Origin: Myxococcales bacterium
Lineage (GTDB): Bacteria > Myxococcota_A > UBA9160 > SZUA-336
Assembly (NCBI GenBank): GCA_013215565.1
Contig: JABSQV010000004.1
Coordinates: 223,252 to 287,251 of the forward strand
Direction: 5' to 3'
Length of the DNA: 64,000 bases
Part shown: in pieces, positions 14,757 through 23,135 of the stretch
How positions within the stretch are numbered: position 1 is the stretch's first letter
How the letters are laid out: each line of letters starts with the position of its first letter
Notes under the pieces: model-generated
What the model saw: only the letters and a program-made list of their open reading frames with translations
Databases searched by the model: none
Told to the model about the DNA's origin: nothing
Position numbers and translations under genes: made by a program

Positions 14757-16403
14757 CTAGACGTAGGTGCTGCCCTTCATCCCGGTGGTGACGTCCTTGC
14801 GAATCTTCACGTTGACCAGCGCGGGCTTGCCCGACTCGAACGCCCGTTCGAGCGCCGGCCGAATTTCTTCCGGCCGTTCGCAGTACTCCCCGTGGCCACC
14901 GAGCGCCTCGACGACGAGGTCGTAGCGCGTGTAGTTGAGTTGGGTCGCAACCACGCGATCTTCGCCGTACAGGGCCACCTGTGGTCTCAGCATCTGGCCC
15001 CAGGCCGCATCATTGCCCACGACCCCGACGATCGGGAGCCCGAAGCGGATCGCGGTATCGAACTCCATACCGTTCAGGCCGAAGGCGCCGTCTCCGTAGA
15101 CGATCAATACGCGCTTGTTCGGATGCGCCAGCTGGGCCGCGAGCGCAAAGGGCATGCCAACCCCGAGCGTCCCGAGCGGTCCGGGATCCATCCAGGCCCC
15201 TTCCGCCATGACCGGCACCACCTTGGAGGCCTGCGCGACGATGTCGCCGCCATCTCCGATCACAATCGTGTTCTCGTCGACCACGTCGCGAATCTCGCGG
15301 CACATCCGGAGCGGGTCGATCGGAACCTCGTCCGAGTCGAGCTGTGAGCGGAACGCGGTTTCGAGCTCGGTCTCACGCACGCGGAGTTCGTCTGTCCAGC
15401 CGGCGAAGTCGAGCTGGATCGATTCTTCCTTCATCACCTGCAGCAGCAGTTCGAAGCTCCGGTCCAGGCTGCCGACCAGGGCCACGTCGGAGGAACGGTT
15501 GTGCCCGATCAGCGTGTTCTCGAGATCGAGCTGGACGATCTTCGCCTCTGCCGGCACCGAGCGGCCGTAACCGAGACGGAAATCGAGTACCGATCCCGCC
15601 AGCACGAAGACATCGCACTGCTTGAGGGCCTCGCGCCGGACGCGGTTGAACAACTGCGGGGAATCGTACGGGATCTGGCCGCGTCCCATGCCGTTCACGA
15701 AGGAGGGCAGGTGGAGCTCGTCGATGAACGCGTTGAGCGCTGCGCGCGCGTTCGACCACTTGACGCTGGTGCCGGCCATCAGTACCGGGCGTCGGGCGTC
15801 GCGAATCAGCTCGAGCGCACCCAGTACCTCCTCGCGCGGCGGCGCCAGCTTCGGCGCGCTGGTCCGAATCACCGGGAAGCGGACCTTGTCCTCATCGACG
15901 GGTGTGCCGAGTACGTCCATCGGGATCTCGAGAAAGCTCGGCCCGGGGTTTCCCGAAACGGCGTACCGGATCGCGACCTCGATGTAGTCCGGGATCCGGG
16001 CGGTTTCGTAGCAGGCGTCGGCCCACTTGGTGATCGGGCGCATGACCGAGACGTGGTCCATCTCCTGGAGCGAGCCACGCCGCATGTTGCTGAACGGGCC
16101 CTGGCCCCCGATCACGAGGATCGGGCTGTTCGCGCGCCAGGCGTTCGCGACACCGGTCACACCATCCGTGACGCCCGGACCCGCGGTCAGCACCGCAACC
16201 CCGATCTTGCCGGGGTTGAGCCGGCTCCAGGCGTCGGCGGCGTGTACCGCGGCCTGCTCGTGCCGCACGTCGATGACCCGAATGCCCTCGTCGATGCAGC
16301 CGTCGTAGATCGCCATCACATGGCCACCCGAGAGCGTAAAAATACACTCGACCCCCGCCTGCTTGAGCGCGCGGGCCGCGAGCTTTCCTCCGTGGACCGG
16401 CAT
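14757..16403 (-). CDS. thiamine-diphosphate enzyme, acetolactate synthase / 2-hydroxyacyl-CoA lyase-like
   Basis: A 548-residue enzyme with the three domains of the pyruvate-oxidase family. The N-terminal pyrimidine-binding domain has the catalytic glutamate in VRHEQAAVHAADAW (about 49) and TAGPGVTDG. The centre is a Rossmann-like domain. The C-terminal diphosphate-binding domain has YGDGAFGLNGMEFDTAIRF...GVVGNDAAWG, the GDG-N signature. The 'GMEF.TA.R..LP' stretch resembles oxalyl-CoA decarboxylase and 2-hydroxyacyl-CoA lyase more than the true acetolactate synthase IlvB, and no ilvN is nearby. GAGGAGG precedes the ATG. It leads a three-gene unit with two unknown proteins. Confidence 0.8.
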   Translation of the reverse strand: MPVHGGKLAARALKQAGVECIFTLSGGHVMAIYDGCIDEGIRVIDVRHEQAAVHAADAWSRLNPGKIGVAVLTAGPGVTDGVTGVANAWRANSPILVIGGQGPFSNMRRGSLQEMDHVSVMRPITKWADACYETARIPDYIEVAIRYAVSGNPGPSFLEIPMDVLGTPVDEDKVRFPVIRTSAPKLAPPREEVLGALELIRDARRPVLMAGTSVKWSNARAALNAFIDELHLPSFVNGMGRGQIPYDSPQLFNRVRREALKQCDVFVLAGSVLDFRLGYGRSVPAEAKIVQLDLENTLIGHNRSSDVALVGSLDRSFELLLQVMKEESIQLDFAGWTDELRVRETELETAFRSQLDSDEVPIDPLRMCREIRDVVDENTIVIGDGGDIVAQASKVVPVMAEGAWMDPGPLGTLGVGMPFALAAQLAHPNKRVLIVYGDGAFGLNGMEFDTAIRFGLPIVGVVGNDAAWGQMLRPQVALYGEDRVVATQLNYTRYDLVVEALGGHGEYCERPEEIRPALERAFESGKPALVNVKIRKDVTTGMKGSTYV

Positions 16404-16489
16404 GTCGCCTCCTCGTCCTGAGCACGCGGCGCCAGCAGGGCGCGCGAACCTGGCCCAGGATACCGCGTGAAGCGGCGGAGCGGAGCCGG

Positions 16490-17380
16490 TCAGGGCAGGG
16501 CGCCCCGGAGTGCCGGGAAGCGGAGCCCCGCCTGCTCGGCCTCCGCCAGCGCCTGCCGCGCACGGTCGGGGCGGCCGGCATCGAGCCAGGCCACGACGCG
16601 GCTGCGCTGTGCGGCCGCGAACTCGGCCTGAAGCTCCGGGTCGGCGCCGGGCTCGAGCCGGCCGTAGGCCTCCACAGCGGACTCGCGCGCCGCCGCGGCC
16701 TCCGCGTAGCGCCCCGAGGCATGCAGGGCCGTCCCCCTGCGGACCTCCGCCCGGGCGAGCAGCCGACGGGCCGGCGCGAACCCCGGCTCCGCCTGTAGCA
16801 ACATCCGCATCCGCTGGATCCCGGCATCGAGCTGCCCGCGGTCGATCAGCTCGAAGGCGAGGTCGAGCCGCCGCTCGAGATCGGCGCGACGCGCTGGGAC
16901 CAGACCCGGCAGCGCGGGATCCAGCGCCTCCGCCTCAGCGCGGAGTTCGCGCGCCCGCACGGGGTCTAGTTCCACCGAGGAATGCTCCACCAGCACCACC
17001 GCGAGGTTCGCCTCGAGAACCGGATCTCCCGGCAGGAGTTCGAGACCGGCGCGAAGCTCCTGCTCTGCCTGCGCGAGATCTCGAAACTGCCCTAAAGCGC
17101 GCAGCTGCCCCGCCCGCGCCGCATGGGCGGCCGCCAGCGCATCGCGAAGCCGCGTATTCCAGGGCGTCCGCTCGTAGGCGGCGCGGTAGAACTCGATCGC
17201 AGCCCCGAAGTCGCCCCGCGACATGGCGGTCTCGGCACGCGCGACGATGGGCCCCACGGTGGGACTTTCGAGCACGCTCGTGGGCACGCTAGAAGCAGCG
17301 GGCGCCGGCTCCGGCGCCCCCCCGGTCACGCACCCGAGTACCAGGGCCCCACTCCACAGCATCCCGGGACGCAATCCCAC
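16490..17380 (-). CDS. TPR-repeat lipoprotein
   Basis: A 296-residue protein whose N-terminus has a lipoprotein signal with lipobox LVLGC (cysteine near residue 17). Residues about 45-290 are nearly all alanine- and leucine-rich helical pairs of TPR type, for example GDFGAAIEFYRAAYERTPWNTRLRDALAAAHAAR. Such proteins act as scaffolds at the membrane; no partner is evident. The first residues are coded GTG...ATG, so the start may be the ATG at 17362, only six residues later. It is divergent from the gene at 17466. Confidence 0.7.
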   Translation of the reverse strand: MGLRPGMLWSGALVLGCVTGGAPEPAPAASSVPTSVLESPTVGPIVARAETAMSRGDFGAAIEFYRAAYERTPWNTRLRDALAAAHAARAGQLRALGQFRDLAQAEQELRAGLELLPGDPVLEANLAVVLVEHSSVELDPVRARELRAEAEALDPALPGLVPARRADLERRLDLAFELIDRGQLDAGIQRMRMLLQAEPGFAPARRLLARAEVRRGTALHASGRYAEAAAARESAVEAYGRLEPGADPELQAEFAAAQRSRVVAWLDAGRPDRARQALAEAEQAGLRFPALRGALP

Positions 17381-17465
17381 CCTCCACGCCTTCTTTCTCG
17401 GCCGTCTCCGGGCCGCTTCCTAAGGGTGTCAATTTCAGCGCGGCTCCGCCCGATAGGTCCAGAAG

Positions 17466-17810
17466 ATGACGGAGTCGGTTGCACACCAGACAGAGCCGGG
17501 CAGCGACGAAGGCGTAGATCTCTACACCTCGCCGTGGGTCAGCGGTACCCGGGCGGCCGCGTACTTCGGGCCGATCAGCTCCGAACTGTTTCTCGAGGAC
17601 GCCGCCGCAGGCAACCGTTCCGAGGCGTGGAGCAAGGCCGAGATCGAGTTGCTCGAGTCGCTTCGAGACCGTGCACGCGTGCTCGGCGCAAATGCCGTCG
17701 TCGGACTCGAGGTCACCCTCGACCCGTTCGCGCATTGCAAGAGAACCGCGGCCAGCGGGCTGCTGCTCCACGCGGTCGGCACTGCGGCCAAGCTCGAACC
17801 GCTCTTCTAA
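17466..17810 (+). CDS. YbjQ-like (UPF0145-type) small protein
   Basis: A 114-residue protein resembling the YbjQ/UPF0145 family: the C-terminal core has ARVLGANAVVGLEV and ends SGLLLHAVGTAAKLE, equivalent to the 'A...GANA(V/I)(V/I)G' and '...GTAV' marks of that family. The N-terminal 30 residues are acidic and divergent. The family has been linked to metal or other ligand binding, without firm proof. It stands alone between a divergent TPR gene and a convergent dehydrogenase gene. Confidence 0.6.
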   Translation: MTESVAHQTEPGSDEGVDLYTSPWVSGTRAAAYFGPISSELFLEDAAAGNRSEAWSKAEIELLESLRDRARVLGANAVVGLEVTLDPFAHCKRTAASGLLLHAVGTAAKLEPLF

Positions 17811-17832
17811 CGCGGCTCTCTTCCAGCGCACC

Positions 17833-18777
17833 TCAACGCACGAGACCCGCGGCAGGAGCGGCGCCGACCGGGTTCGGGATCGACTCTCCCCGCAACACGC
17901 GCACCACGTTTCGGGCCGCGATCTCGGCCATCCGGTTGCGCGTTTCCACGGTCGCGCTCCCGAGGTGAGGAAGCAGCACGACGTTCGAGAGCGCTGCGAG
18001 ACCAGGCGCGAGCCGCGGCTCCCGCTCGAACACGTCGAGCCCGGCCGCCCCGATCCAGCCTTCTCGCAGCGCGCGCACCAGCGCGCGTTCATCGACCACG
18101 GGTCCCCGCGCAGTGTTGATCAGTACCGCGTGCGTCGGCATGCGCCGGAGTTCCGGCTCGCCGATCAGGTGCTGGGTCTCTTCGCTGAGCGGCACGTGTA
18201 GCGATACGAAGTCGGCCTGCTCGAGCAACTCCGAAAGCCCGACCCGATCCGGCGCGGCTCGACGCCCGGAGCGCAGCACACGCATTCGAAATCCTTGCGC
18301 CCGCTCCGCCACGGCTTCGCCGATCCGACCGGGGCCCACGATCCCGAGCGTCCGGCCGGTCACATCGGCCCCGATCCCGAGTTCGGGGCGCCAGCCGGTA
18401 AAGCCACCCCCACGGACCAGGCGATCGCCCCAGACCACGCGGCGCGCTGCGGCCAGCAGCAGCGCGAACGTGAGATCCGCGGTCGCGTCCGTGAGTACGT
18501 CCGGCGTATTGCTGACCGCGATCCCGCGCCGCGCGCACGCCTCGAGATCGATGTTGTCGGTTCCGACCGCCATGTTCGCAACCAGGCGCAGCCGATCCGC
18601 ACCCGCGAGCACGCGCTCGTCGATGCGGTCCGTGAGCAGGCAGAGCAGGGCATCGACACCGCGCAGGTCGAGTCCCCCGAGTTCTGGCTCCAGGCCCGCC
18701 TGCTCCAGCACGCGCAGCCCCGCCGGAAGCACCCCGGGACGCACGCGCACCCTGAATTCGGCCCGCGGCTCCGTCAC
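17833..18777 (-). CDS. D-isomer 2-hydroxyacid dehydrogenase (glyoxylate/hydroxypyruvate reductase-like)
   Basis: A 314-residue NAD(P)-dependent dehydrogenase of the GyaR/GhrB group. It has the substrate-loop motif VANMAVGTDNID, dinucleotide motif GIVGPGRIGEAVA, the catalytic arginine in INTARGPVVDE, the glutamate in GLDVFEREP and the histidine in LLPHLGSAT. Glyoxylate or hydroxypyruvate reduction is likely, though substrate range in this family is broad. The start overlaps the enoyl-CoA hydratase stop as ATGA, so the two genes form one unit. Confidence 0.85.
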   Translation of the reverse strand: MTEPRAEFRVRVRPGVLPAGLRVLEQAGLEPELGGLDLRGVDALLCLLTDRIDERVLAGADRLRLVANMAVGTDNIDLEACARRGIAVSNTPDVLTDATADLTFALLLAAARRVVWGDRLVRGGGFTGWRPELGIGADVTGRTLGIVGPGRIGEAVAERAQGFRMRVLRSGRRAAPDRVGLSELLEQADFVSLHVPLSEETQHLIGEPELRRMPTHAVLINTARGPVVDERALVRALREGWIGAAGLDVFEREPRLAPGLAALSNVVLLPHLGSATVETRNRMAEIAARNVVRVLRGESIPNPVGAAPAAGLVR

Positions 18778-19604
18778 CGGCCGCGAAACCGGGGTGTGCG
18801 CTTTTCCAGAAACGCGCGCACGCCCTCGCTGTAGTCATCACTCGCGAAGCACGCGTCGATCGCGGCCTGCATCGCGGCGGGGTCGCGGCGCGCGGGGTCG
18901 CGCTGGCTCTCGCGAACCGCGCGCTTGACCGCCCGGAGCGTGAGCGGCGCATTCGCGGCGATCCGGGCCGCGATCTCGCGAACCGTGGCGTCGAGTTCGT
19001 GTTTGGGATGGACCGCCTCGACGAACCCGATCCGGAGTGCCTCCTCGGCCGTGTAGCGCCGCGCGGTAAAGAAGATCTCCTTGGCCCGCGCGCCGCCGAC
19101 GAGTTGAACCAGGCGCTCGATTCCGGCCTGGCTGTAGCCGAGGCCGAGCCGGGCGGCCGGAATCGCAAACACCGCGTCCTCGGCCGCGTAGCGCAGATCA
19201 CACGCGAGCGCGATCGCGGCTCCGCCCCCGATGCAGAATCCGTGAATCAAGGCCAGAACCGGGATTTCGAGCGCCGCGAGCGCCGCCATCGCGCCCCCCG
19301 AAGTCTGCTCGTAGGCGCGCTCGTCGTCGGCACCCGAGCGCACGCTCCCGAACTCGGAGATGTCGGCGCCCGAGACGAAGGCTTCGTCTCCGGCACCGCG
19401 CACGATCAGGCAGCGCAGTTCGGGATCCCGGGCGACCTCGGCGCAGACTGCGCCGAGGTCGCGCCACATCGCCACCGAGACCGCGTTTCGCCGCGCGGCG
19501 TGGTCGAAGCTCAGCGTCGCGACGCGGCGCTCTCCGGGCTCGCGCTCGAGCAGAACGCGCCCCTGCGCGGAACCCGGAGCTTCCTGGCTTTTTACATTTT
19601 TCAC
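18774..19604 (-). CDS. enoyl-CoA hydratase/isomerase family protein
   Basis: A 276-residue crotonase-fold protein, expected to act on CoA thioesters in fatty-acid or amino-acid breakdown. The oxyanion-hole segments are present: AFVSGADISEF (first NH donor) and IHGFCIGGGAAIALACDLRYA (second). A glutamate equivalent to the first catalytic residue is not clear, because the usual 'E...E' region reads IPAARLGLGYSQAGIERL, so hydratase activity versus isomerase or hydrolase is undecided. The GTG start at 19604 is preceded by TAAGAT at 7 nt and has no ribosome-binding site. Confidence 0.8.
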   Translation of the reverse strand: MKNVKSQEAPGSAQGRVLLEREPGERRVATLSFDHAARRNAVSVAMWRDLGAVCAEVARDPELRCLIVRGAGDEAFVSGADISEFGSVRSGADDERAYEQTSGGAMAALAALEIPVLALIHGFCIGGGAAIALACDLRYAAEDAVFAIPAARLGLGYSQAGIERLVQLVGGARAKEIFFTARRYTAEEALRIGFVEAVHPKHELDATVREIAARIAANAPLTLRAVKRAVRESQRDPARRDPAAMQAAIDACFASDDYSEGVRAFLEKRTPRFRGR

Positions 19605-19611
19605 GGTTGCG

Positions 19612-19617
19612 ATCTTA
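19612..19617 (-). promoter_or_regulatory. candidate -10 box (TAAGAT), leaderless type
   Basis: TAAGAT lies 7 nt before the GTG at 19604 on the minus strand. It would make the enoyl-CoA hydratase mRNA leaderless. Confidence 0.45.
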
Positions 19618-19631
19618 GCGCGGCGGCTCGC

Positions 19632-21017
19632 TCAGTACTGGATCACGAGATCCGTCTGGAAGCGGTAGCGGTCTGCATCGTTGAAGGAATTGAAATACGC
19701 GGCGGAATCATCGATCCATTTCGACTTGTACAGCGACGCCTTCACGGCCACCGCGTCGCTGAGATTTCGCGAGCCCGTAAAGACCCAACCCCTGCGGTTG
19801 GTCTCGCCGTCGAACAGATTGCTGTCCGTCATGCTCGCGATCACCGAGTTCGCCTCGGCTTTGTAGTAGCCAACCCCGAGCTTCACGATCTCCTTGGCAC
19901 TCCCGAACTCGACCCCCGCGCCCCAGGCGGTGTCGTCCTTACCCCCGGGAGCCAGCGCTGGCGGGGTGCCCCCGTCGGGAGTAGGCGGTTGAACCAAGCG
20001 GCTCCTGGCCGAGAAGTTCTTGGCATACATCCCGTAGAGCTTCACGGGCCACTCCGGGACGGGTACGAATTTCACGAAGCCCACGAGTTCCCCGATCTCG
20101 GCTCCATCATCAAACGCACCGGGAAGGTTGCCAAAGCTTTCGGCCCTGTCCCGGAAAGTCGAGTTCAGCGAGTGCCAGAAGTACCCGCTTCCACGCAGCC
20201 CCAGACGAAGCGCATCGGAGGGACTCGTGGTCCCGCCGAGTTGGACTGCGGCCATGTGCGGGTCGTGGATTCCCGAGTTCTGGTCCGAGACGAGATAGCC
20301 GACCCGGCTGAAGAACTGGGTTCCTTCCGCGGGCGAGAAGCCCGTCTTGAGTACAAAGCCCTCTACGGCAATGTCGCCATCCCAGACCACGAGGTCGGGC
20401 ATCTCCCGCCAGTGGAACGGGTTGCTCATCTTGCCCGCAACCAGCGTGTTCCGGAGGTCCGCCGGACCCTCGGGGAGACGGATCGACGCGTAGGCCCGGT
20501 CGATCCAGAGGGGGTCGAGGTCGAAGTCCTCGCCCGTTCCAAACGAGCGGCTGGTGCTTCGCGGAGTTCCGCCTTCGCAACCACCTGGACCGTCACCCCC
20601 CACACAGTCCCCGCTCGCGAGACGCACGCCGACCGTGAGCCAATCGTTGATGGACTTCGTGAAGCCGAAGCGCAGCCGGTAGCGGAAGCGGTTGCGGGCG
20701 TCGGGCTTGGCCCCGCCGGGATTACGCTCGAAGCGGGCGCCCTCGTAGCGCAGCCGCAGGTCGCCCGACCAATCGAAGCCCGAAAGCAGGCCCCCCTTCT
20801 GATCCGCCGCCACGTCTGCCAGCTCGCGGCCCTGCTGCATTTCGTGCTTGGAGACCAGCCGTTCGTACTCGCGCTGATCCAGCAGCCCGCGGTTCCGAAG
20901 CACCTCCAGAATTTCGCCCACCGCATCGCCATCCAGGGCCTGGGCGGGTGCAGCCGGAACCAGCAAAGCTGCAGATGCCATCAGGGTTGCACACACGACG
21001 ATTCCCCAGTTCTTCAT
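19632..21017 (-). CDS. putative outer-membrane porin
   Basis: A 461-residue secreted beta-barrel protein. It starts with a signal peptide (cleavage near AQA-LDG) and a short helical/coiled segment (EILEVLRNRGLLDQREYERLVS), then a barrel of amphipathic strands beginning GFDWSGDLRLRYEGARFER. The last residue region (YRFQTDLVIQY) ends in an aromatic residue, as expected for recognition by the BAM complex. This matches the 'putative porin' type (Porin_5-like) found in former deltaproteobacteria. GGAGGA lies 5 nt before the ATG. Transported solutes are unknown. Confidence 0.8.
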   Translation of the reverse strand: MKNWGIVVCATLMASAALLVPAAPAQALDGDAVGEILEVLRNRGLLDQREYERLVSKHEMQQGRELADVAADQKGGLLSGFDWSGDLRLRYEGARFERNPGGAKPDARNRFRYRLRFGFTKSINDWLTVGVRLASGDCVGGDGPGGCEGGTPRSTSRSFGTGEDFDLDPLWIDRAYASIRLPEGPADLRNTLVAGKMSNPFHWREMPDLVVWDGDIAVEGFVLKTGFSPAEGTQFFSRVGYLVSDQNSGIHDPHMAAVQLGGTTSPSDALRLGLRGSGYFWHSLNSTFRDRAESFGNLPGAFDDGAEIGELVGFVKFVPVPEWPVKLYGMYAKNFSARSRLVQPPTPDGGTPPALAPGGKDDTAWGAGVEFGSAKEIVKLGVGYYKAEANSVIASMTDSNLFDGETNRRGWVFTGSRNLSDAVAVKASLYKSKWIDDSAAYFNSFNDADRYRFQTDLVIQY

Positions 21018-21190
21018 GCTTGTCCTCCGTTCGGCGAGAATCCAGGCTCAGTTCGCGGATCGCGATGGCGACTCTACGACGAGCGCACGCTTCTTACACG
21101 ACAGTGCACCGCGAAGGGCGTCACGATCGATTGAATCTCGCACCCGGCCCCACAACAACCCCCAGCGAAGCTTGGAGTGAGCACTTCGGA

Positions 21191-21220
21191 TTGACCGGGG
21201 ACGGCCGCTTCGCATAGGCT
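21191..21220 (+). promoter_or_regulatory. candidate sigma-70-type promoter
   Basis: TTGACC (21191-21196) and TAGGCT (21215-21220) are separated by 18 bp and would give a leader of about 28 nt to the DUF1232 gene. Confidence 0.35.
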
Positions 21221-21254
21221 GGCGCTTCTTGCGAGCCGGCACCCCGGGGGAGCC

Positions 21255-21824
21255 TTGGCCGATCTCAAAATCACCTTTAGCCTGAGCGACCGAGACGTCG
21301 CCCACCTACGGCGTGTGATGCGGCACGCCACCGCGGCAGCCCGGACACTGGGCGAGTCCGACATCGTCGCGAGGGCCCGGAGCCTGGCAGCCTCGGTCCG
21401 CGAGGCCAAACCCCCGAGATACGTGGTGGAGCGGGTCGAGAAGCTCGAGACCATCGTCTCGATGGCGGCCGATGATAGCTGGAATCTGCCCGCCAACGTC
21501 CGCCGCAAGGTGATTGGGGCGCTCGGCTACTTCGCAAACCCGGCGGACCTGATCCCGGACCAGGTCCCGGGCCTCGGGTTCCTAGACGACGCCATCATGA
21601 TCGAGCTCGTCGTCCAGGACCTGCGCCACGAGATGAAGGCCTACCGCGAGTTCTGCTCGTTCCGAGACTCCGCTGAACAGCGCCCCTGGACCCGCGTCGG
21701 TCACGACGCCCTCGAGCGACGATTGGTGGCCAAGCGCAGGCGCCTGCGCGAGAAGATCCGGGAGCGGAGCGACGCCGACCAGGAACGGGCCCGGAACAGG
21801 GGGGCGCTGCGCCGCCTCTGGTAG
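21255..21824 (+). CDS. DUF1232 (YkvA-type) domain protein
   Basis: A 189-residue protein. The central segment VRRKVIGALGYFANPADLIPDQVPGLGFLDDAIMIELVVQDL is the DUF1232 signature (short hydrophobic hairpin with Y-x4-PxDLIPD-x4-G-(x)2-DD). N- and C-terminal parts are basic helices; the last 45 residues are rich in arginine. The domain occurs in YkvA-type proteins of unknown function, often membrane-associated. The TTG start has weak support; no in-frame ATG or GTG exists before the domain that gives a better fit. Confidence 0.75.
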   Translation: MADLKITFSLSDRDVAHLRRVMRHATAAARTLGESDIVARARSLAASVREAKPPRYVVERVEKLETIVSMAADDSWNLPANVRRKVIGALGYFANPADLIPDQVPGLGFLDDAIMIELVVQDLRHEMKAYREFCSFRDSAEQRPWTRVGHDALERRLVAKRRRLREKIRERSDADQERARNRGALRRLW

Positions 21825-21841
21825 GGGCCGCGCGGGTTGCA

Positions 21842-21847
21842 TATCCT
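21842..21847 (+). promoter_or_regulatory. candidate -10 box (TATCCT), leaderless type
   Basis: TATCCT lies 9 nt before the ATG at 21857, in the 32-bp gap after the DUF1232 gene. Confidence 0.4.
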
Positions 21848-21856
21848 CCCGGCGCG

Positions 21857-21982
21857 ATGAAGAACACCAAGCCGCTCCCCCACCGGAACCGTCGCCGGAG
21901 CGTCCGGCGCCGGGCGAAGCTCAAGGCCAAGCATCGCAAGGCCCGCCTGCGCCAGAGCCGCGGCGAGCGCCGCTACCCTTAG
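21857..21982 (+). CDS. very basic 41-residue protein
   Basis: A small open frame not belonging to any family I recognise: 41 residues, almost half of them Arg or Lys, with central RRRAKLKAKHRKARLRQ and the end GERRYP. Composition suggests nucleic-acid, for example ribosome, binding. Support for coding comes from its own TANNNT box, an ATG at the right distance, GC-rich third positions and a stop that shares one base with the GTG start of purM (TAGTG). Confidence 0.5.
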   Translation: MKNTKPLPHRNRRRSVRRRAKLKAKHRKARLRQSRGERRYP

Positions 21983-23073
21983 TGCTGGCCGCTCGCGTGG
22001 CGGGCAGCGAATACGCCCGCAGCGGCGTTGACACCGACCGGGCCGACCACGCCCTCTCGCGGCTGCTACTCGAAATCTCGCCGACGCTCGCCTTCGGCGC
22101 TCCGAGCGAACTCGGCTTTGGTCACTTCGCGGCCGTGATTCGAGTCGGTCCTCTGCGGATCGCGCTGACCACCGACGGCGTCGGGACCAAGCTGCTGATC
22201 GCCGAACTCGCCGGGCGTTACGACAGCATCGGAATCGACTGCATCGCCATGAACGTGAACGACCTGCTCTGCGTTGGGGCGACGCCGCTCGCGATGCTCG
22301 ACTACATCGCCATCGAAAGCGCCGACCCCGACGTCTTCGAGCAGATCGGGCGCGGGCTCGCCGAGGGCGCCAAGCAGGCTGAAATCAGCATCGTGGGGGG
22401 CGAGGTGGCCCAGATCCCCGAGATGCTACGCGGCGCGGTACCGGAGCGCGGGCTCGACCTCGTCGGCATGGCGATCGGACTGGTCCCCGAGGGGGACCTG
22501 CTCGACGGTTCGGCGATCGAACCCGGCGATGCCGTCCTGGGCGTGGCCTCCTCCGGTGTGCACTCGAACGGCCTGTCGCTCGCCCGCCACGTGCTGCTCG
22601 GTCGGCTCAAGCTCGACGAATTCGTCGAGGAACTCGGCACCACCGTCGGCGACGAACTGCTGCGGCCGACCCGGATCTACGTCGAGCAGGTTCGGGCGCT
22701 GGCCGCGGCCGGCGTCCGCCCACGCGGGATCGCGCACATCACGGGCGACGGGCTGATCAACCTGCGGCGCGTCGAAGCTCCGGTCGGGTTCGAGCTCACC
22801 GACCTGCCGGAGCCGCCCGCGATCTTCAAGCTGATCCAACATCGGGGTGAAGTGGAGACGGCTGAAATGCGCACGGTCTTCAACATGGGGATCGGGCTTA
22901 CCGTCGTGGTCCGCGAGAGCGACGCCGACCGCGGGCTGACCGCGCTTCGCGAAACCGGAGTCGAGGCCTGGCGCATCGGCCACGCGGTGGAGGACGCGGA
23001 GCGCCGGGTGTACATCCCGGCCGAGGGGTTGATCGGTCAATCCCGCCGCTTCGTCCCGCAGGAGGGAACATAG
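21982..23073 (+). CDS. purM: phosphoribosylformylglycinamidine cyclo-ligase
   Basis: PurM closes the imidazole ring of 5-aminoimidazole ribotide in purine synthesis, using ATP and FGAM. The 363-residue protein has the family marks SGVDTDRADHAL near the start (the usual 'Y..AGVDI.AG' opening), TTDGVGTKLLIA, DCIAMNVNDLLCVGATPL, EIPEM-like GGEVAQIPEM and SSGVHSNGLSL, with the C-terminal FNMGIGLTVVV. Length fits a single-domain PurM. The GTG start overlaps the stop of the small basic ORF by one base. tgt follows in the same direction. Confidence 0.92.
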   Translation: MLAARVAGSEYARSGVDTDRADHALSRLLLEISPTLAFGAPSELGFGHFAAVIRVGPLRIALTTDGVGTKLLIAELAGRYDSIGIDCIAMNVNDLLCVGATPLAMLDYIAIESADPDVFEQIGRGLAEGAKQAEISIVGGEVAQIPEMLRGAVPERGLDLVGMAIGLVPEGDLLDGSAIEPGDAVLGVASSGVHSNGLSLARHVLLGRLKLDEFVEELGTTVGDELLRPTRIYVEQVRALAAAGVRPRGIAHITGDGLINLRRVEAPVGFELTDLPEPPAIFKLIQHRGEVETAEMRTVFNMGIGLTVVVRESDADRGLTALRETGVEAWRIGHAVEDAERRVYIPAEGLIGQSRRFVPQEGT

Positions 23074-23135
23074 CGGCGCGTCCCGAGAAGCGTGCGACCC
23101 GCGGGACGCGCGCAGACCCGGACCGGGGCCAGGTC

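Noticed and set aside
16490..17380. Novel repeat protein system at the TPR gene
   Set aside because: Ordinary TPR lipoprotein; no associated effector or secretion genes.
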